Shown here piece after piece: positions 39,030 through 40,849 of a stretch of DNA of 40,849 nucleotides (positions are counted from its first letter, which is position 1; each line of letters begins with the position of its first letter). The DNA lies in assembly GCA_964507825.1 (NCBI GenBank), contig CAZDQM010000030.1, positions 1 through 40,849 on the forward strand. Direction: 5' to 3'. The translations under genes were made by a program, and so were the position numbers. The DNA is from JAWVZS01 sp964507825. GTDB lineage: Archaea > Thermoproteota > Nitrososphaeria > Nitrososphaerales > Nitrosopumilaceae. The notes under the pieces are model-generated. The model saw only the letters and a list, made by a program, of their open reading frames with translations, ran no database searches and had not been told where the DNA came from.

Positions 39030-39889
39030 TTTATCCTGTCAAAGGGCATCATTACTGCGGGAATTTCGTCAATTATGTCGGTCGATATGATGTGCAAACC
39101 TGATTTTTTCTGCGCACGTATGCCGGCTCTCCCGTTTACAAAGGCGGCGGCCACCGCAGACTCGATGACTCTTCTATTTCTGGCGGCAAGTCCTGCAACT
39201 ATACCGGAGAGGACGTCCCCGGTCCCGCCGGCAGTCATGGCCGGCGTCTTTTTGGAATTAACATATGATGATCGTCCATCGGTGATTATGTCCGTCGCAC
39301 CCTTTAGCAGGATGGTGACTCCGTATTCCCTTGCCTGTGTTTCTGCCGCGTGCACCCTCTGCTCGAGGATACTTGGAAGATTCTGGCCGAAGAGCCTCCT
39401 GAATTCGCCCTCGTGCGGGGTAACGACTATGTTTTTGTTTGCAAGTAGCGGCAAGATGTCTGGAACGAGCGCCCCTGCATCAAGGACTAGGCGTACGTCG
39501 GAGTCTAAAAGGGACTTGATCAGGTTCTTTAGCGCACCGATCTCCTGTATCGCTAGGCCCATACCGATGGCCGCCGAATCGAGGCCTTTTGGAACAAGTC
39601 CAAGTAACTTGTTGACTGTTCCTCGTGTGAGTTTTTGATCGGTTAGTGGAAGTATTATGAGGCTTGGTGATGCCGCGCGTGCGGGGACCGCGTGAATATT
39701 TGGTATTGCTGTATAAACTAGGTCGGCGCCGCTTCGCAAGGCGGCAAGTGATGATAATATGGGCGCGCCGTGATATATGTGACTACCTCCGACGATTAGG
39801 ACTGCTCCGTTTTCGCCCTTGCGCGAGCCGGCGTTACGAGATGGGATGAATTCTCTGACCATTCGCGGTGTTATTGTCGTGCCTTTCAA
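39026..39889 (-). CDS. nnrD: ADP/ATP-dependent NAD(P)H-hydrate dehydratase
   Basis: 287 residues from a TTG at 39887-39889. The frame is open to 39979 and an ATG exists at 39916, but TATA-like sequences at 39913-39937 lie at promoter distance from the TTG, and homologues begin close to the TITPRMVREFIPSRNAGSRK segment. The kinase-fold signatures of the YjeF C-terminal domain are visible: KGENGAVLIVGGSHIYHGAP, LVLDAGAL, VVTPHEGEF and the nucleotide loop TAGGTGDVLSGIVAGL. It repairs damaged, hydrated NAD(P)H. The epimerase half usually fused in bacteria is absent here. The IS66-like remnant ends just upstream. Confidence 0.88.
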   Translation of the reverse strand: MKGTTITPRMVREFIPSRNAGSRKGENGAVLIVGGSHIYHGAPILSSLAALRSGADLVYTAIPNIHAVPARAASPSLIILPLTDQKLTRGTVNKLLGLVPKGLDSAAIGMGLAIQEIGALKNLIKSLLDSDVRLVLDAGALVPDILPLLANKNIVVTPHEGEFRRLFGQNLPSILEQRVHAAETQAREYGVTILLKGATDIITDGRSSYVNSKKTPAMTAGGTGDVLSGIVAGLAARNRRVIESAVAAAFVNGRAGIRAQKKSGLHIISTDIIDEIPAVMMPFDRIK

Positions 39890-39937
39890 TATATACAGGG
39901 ACAAAAGCCGGGGCATAAATCTTATCTTATTTAGGCG

Positions 39938-39953
39938 ATACAAGGTCAGGTCG
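39938..39953. repeat. IS66-like remnant: left end sharing the MITE terminus
   Basis: ATACAAGGTCAGGTC matches the MITE left end GTACAAGGTCAGGTC in 14 of 15 positions and then diverges. It lies 125 bp from the end of the transposase remnant, so it is probably the terminal repeat of that element. Confidence 0.5.
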
Positions 39954-40077
39954 TCAGACAAGGTGGCACGGGTTGACACCGTCCCTCTTGCGTCAGACAG
40001 AATTATGAGAGAATGTCATGTACAACAACTGCCCGAGCCTGTATCTTTGCGGGCGTACCACATGGCGTTATCTGACA

Positions 40078-40727
40078 TCACAAAGCCAAAAAAGATACGG
40101 AAATAGTCGGCCACATTCCGGTCCGTGGCGTCGATCCCAAACAGATAGCATCATTCCAAGCGTCACGGGCCCAAACGACGTGCCGCCGATAAACGATTTC
40201 GTACATGCGTCCGCATTTCGTGCACGCGCCGCGCGCCGCTAGTGTTATCATGTGTTGCATGCGGTGTGCCCCGTTTAGGTCGCTGACCATCTTGATTCCG
40301 GGCCTGAGTCCGACAAGCGGAATACTGCAACACGGGGATACCTCAAATTCAAGTCCATAGCGGCGGGTCGGTTGCGTGGCCTTGTTGCAATGCGCTATGC
40401 CTACATGTCCTACTGGGTATCTTTCTTCTCGCCTTCGCGCGCCGTCCTGTTACCTTCACCTGACTTCTTTTTGTCCCCGTGACTGCCAACGGGATCCTCG
40501 ACGCGACTCTTCCTGAACGCCGCCCGCTTTGCGTTGTAAAGCAAGGATTGTGACGTCGGCATACCTGGTGCCTCATAATGGGCAAGCCGGGCCTTGAGCC
40601 TTGCATTCTCTGCATTTTTCCCCTCTAACATCTCCTTCAAGGACATGATCATTGTTTGCACCTCATCAAGCCTAGCGTGCAGTGTCGCCATCTCCCTTCG
40701 TAGTACTGGGGCCTCTCCATCACCCAT
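40078..40727 (-). pseudogene. Frameshifted, truncated IS66-like transposase
   Basis: Part one (40410-40727) starts MGDGEAPVLRREMATLHARL, carries a coiled coil (MSLKEMLEGKNAENARLKAR) and the LAHYEAPGMPTSQSL box typical of IS66-type TnpC N-termini (the family form is close to H/RYE-N-x-H-x-P-P-S). It stops at 40410. The neighbouring frame continues at once with GHVGIAHCNKATQPTRRYG and later the zinc-ligand-like CTKCGRMYEIVYRRH, ending at 40078. The frames differ by one base, so a single frameshift joins them. The catalytic DDE part is missing; a whole IS66 transposase would be over 450 residues. It is a dead element that may have supplied the MITE ends. Confidence 0.65.
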
Positions 40728-40849
40728 GCGGTTTGTCGCAAAATGCTAGGATCAAAATGTTGCGATGGAACATGTTAGGCCAATTGGTCAAACCGTTTTA
40801 GGCTGGTACATACAGGAAGAGTCGTTCAATGGTTCACAAATCCTGTATC
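40728..40849. other. Window end without a supported gene
   Basis: Upstream of the transposase remnant. A GTACATAC string near 40806 equals the start of the MITE right end read on the other strand, which may be chance. Nothing else is recognised. Confidence 0.3.

Noticed and set aside
39930..40803. TTTAGGC on both sides of the IS66-like remnant as a target duplication
   Set aside because: Only 7 bp match, and the sequence next to the right copy does not look like the element's end; probably chance.
1..40849. CRISPR array or cas genes
   Set aside because: No regularly spaced short repeats and no Cas-like protein were seen; the only repeats are the two-copy elements reported.

Overview
The window comes from an ammonia-oxidising archaeon of the Nitrososphaerota (Thaumarchaeota), most likely a group I.1a / Nitrosopumilales-type lineage. 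The direct evidence is a full ammonia monooxygenase set: amoA, amoX, amoC and amoB, plus two small membrane-protein genes that I suggest are the recently described AmoY and AmoZ subunits. Supporting archaeal markers are uS15 and eS1 ribosomal proteins, a RecJ/GAN-type nuclease, Pcc1, ABCE1, geranylgeranyl reductase, a lone 5S rRNA gene and an intron-bearing tRNA. GC content looks moderate (not computed). Lineage is inferred from gene content only.

Layout. 1-470: 5' end of an IS-type transposase at the window edge and the first copy (A1) of a duplicated hairpin-RNA-like element. 470-3130: a winged-helix regulator with a degenerate B12-type domain, a small conserved protein, tRNA-Leu(UAA) with two introns, tRNA-Thr(GGU), and a solitary Dam-type DNA methyltransferase. 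3300-8940: the AMO region. amoC, amoX and amoA run on the minus strand and amoB on the plus strand; about 950 bp of gene-like debris separates amoX from amoC, and the two candidate small subunits follow on the minus strand. 9065-13620: an archaeal information-processing cluster (rps15, recJ-like, pcc1, serS, rps3ae, COG1325). 13775-19800: geranylgeranyl reductase, a MoxR ATPase/VWA pair, a cysteine synthase-rhodanese fusion and an ASCH protein. 19891-22284: a membrane-anchored protein, a 57-residue protein, two Lrp-type RAM-only proteins and a basic repeat protein. 22281-25581: a non-oxidative pentose-phosphate operon in which transketolase-N is fused to ribulose-phosphate epimerase. 25656-34179: housekeeping genes (DCC/DUF393 protein, leucyl aminopeptidase, a 42-residue zinc-finger protein, 5S rRNA, ABCE1, Trm5-like, RimI, site-2 protease, a possible LarA-like protein, pyrE). 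34180-37660 and 39938-40849: accessory DNA with a 92-bp MITE in two copies, a 2H-phosphoesterase/calcineurin-phosphatase fusion, a CAP-domain protein, the second hairpin element (A2) and a frameshifted IS66-like transposase remnant. 37674-39889: an M20 peptidase and an NAD(P)HX dehydratase.

A recurring feature is a TATA box centred about 26 nt upstream of the start codon, the arrangement of leaderless archaeal transcripts. I used it to move about a dozen starts away from the longest reading frame, several of them to GTG or TTG.

The most unusual items are (i) the duplicated hairpin element at 195-372 and 37474-37653, whose promoter spacing puts the predicted RNA 5' end exactly at the base of a long stem; (ii) the 92-bp MITE, with a perfect 8-bp target duplication in one copy and a 14-bp end shared with the IS66-like remnant; (iii) the 2H/metallophosphoesterase fusion; (iv) the CarH-like regulator lacking cobalamin ligands next to the AMO genes; and (v) the double-intron tRNA-Leu.
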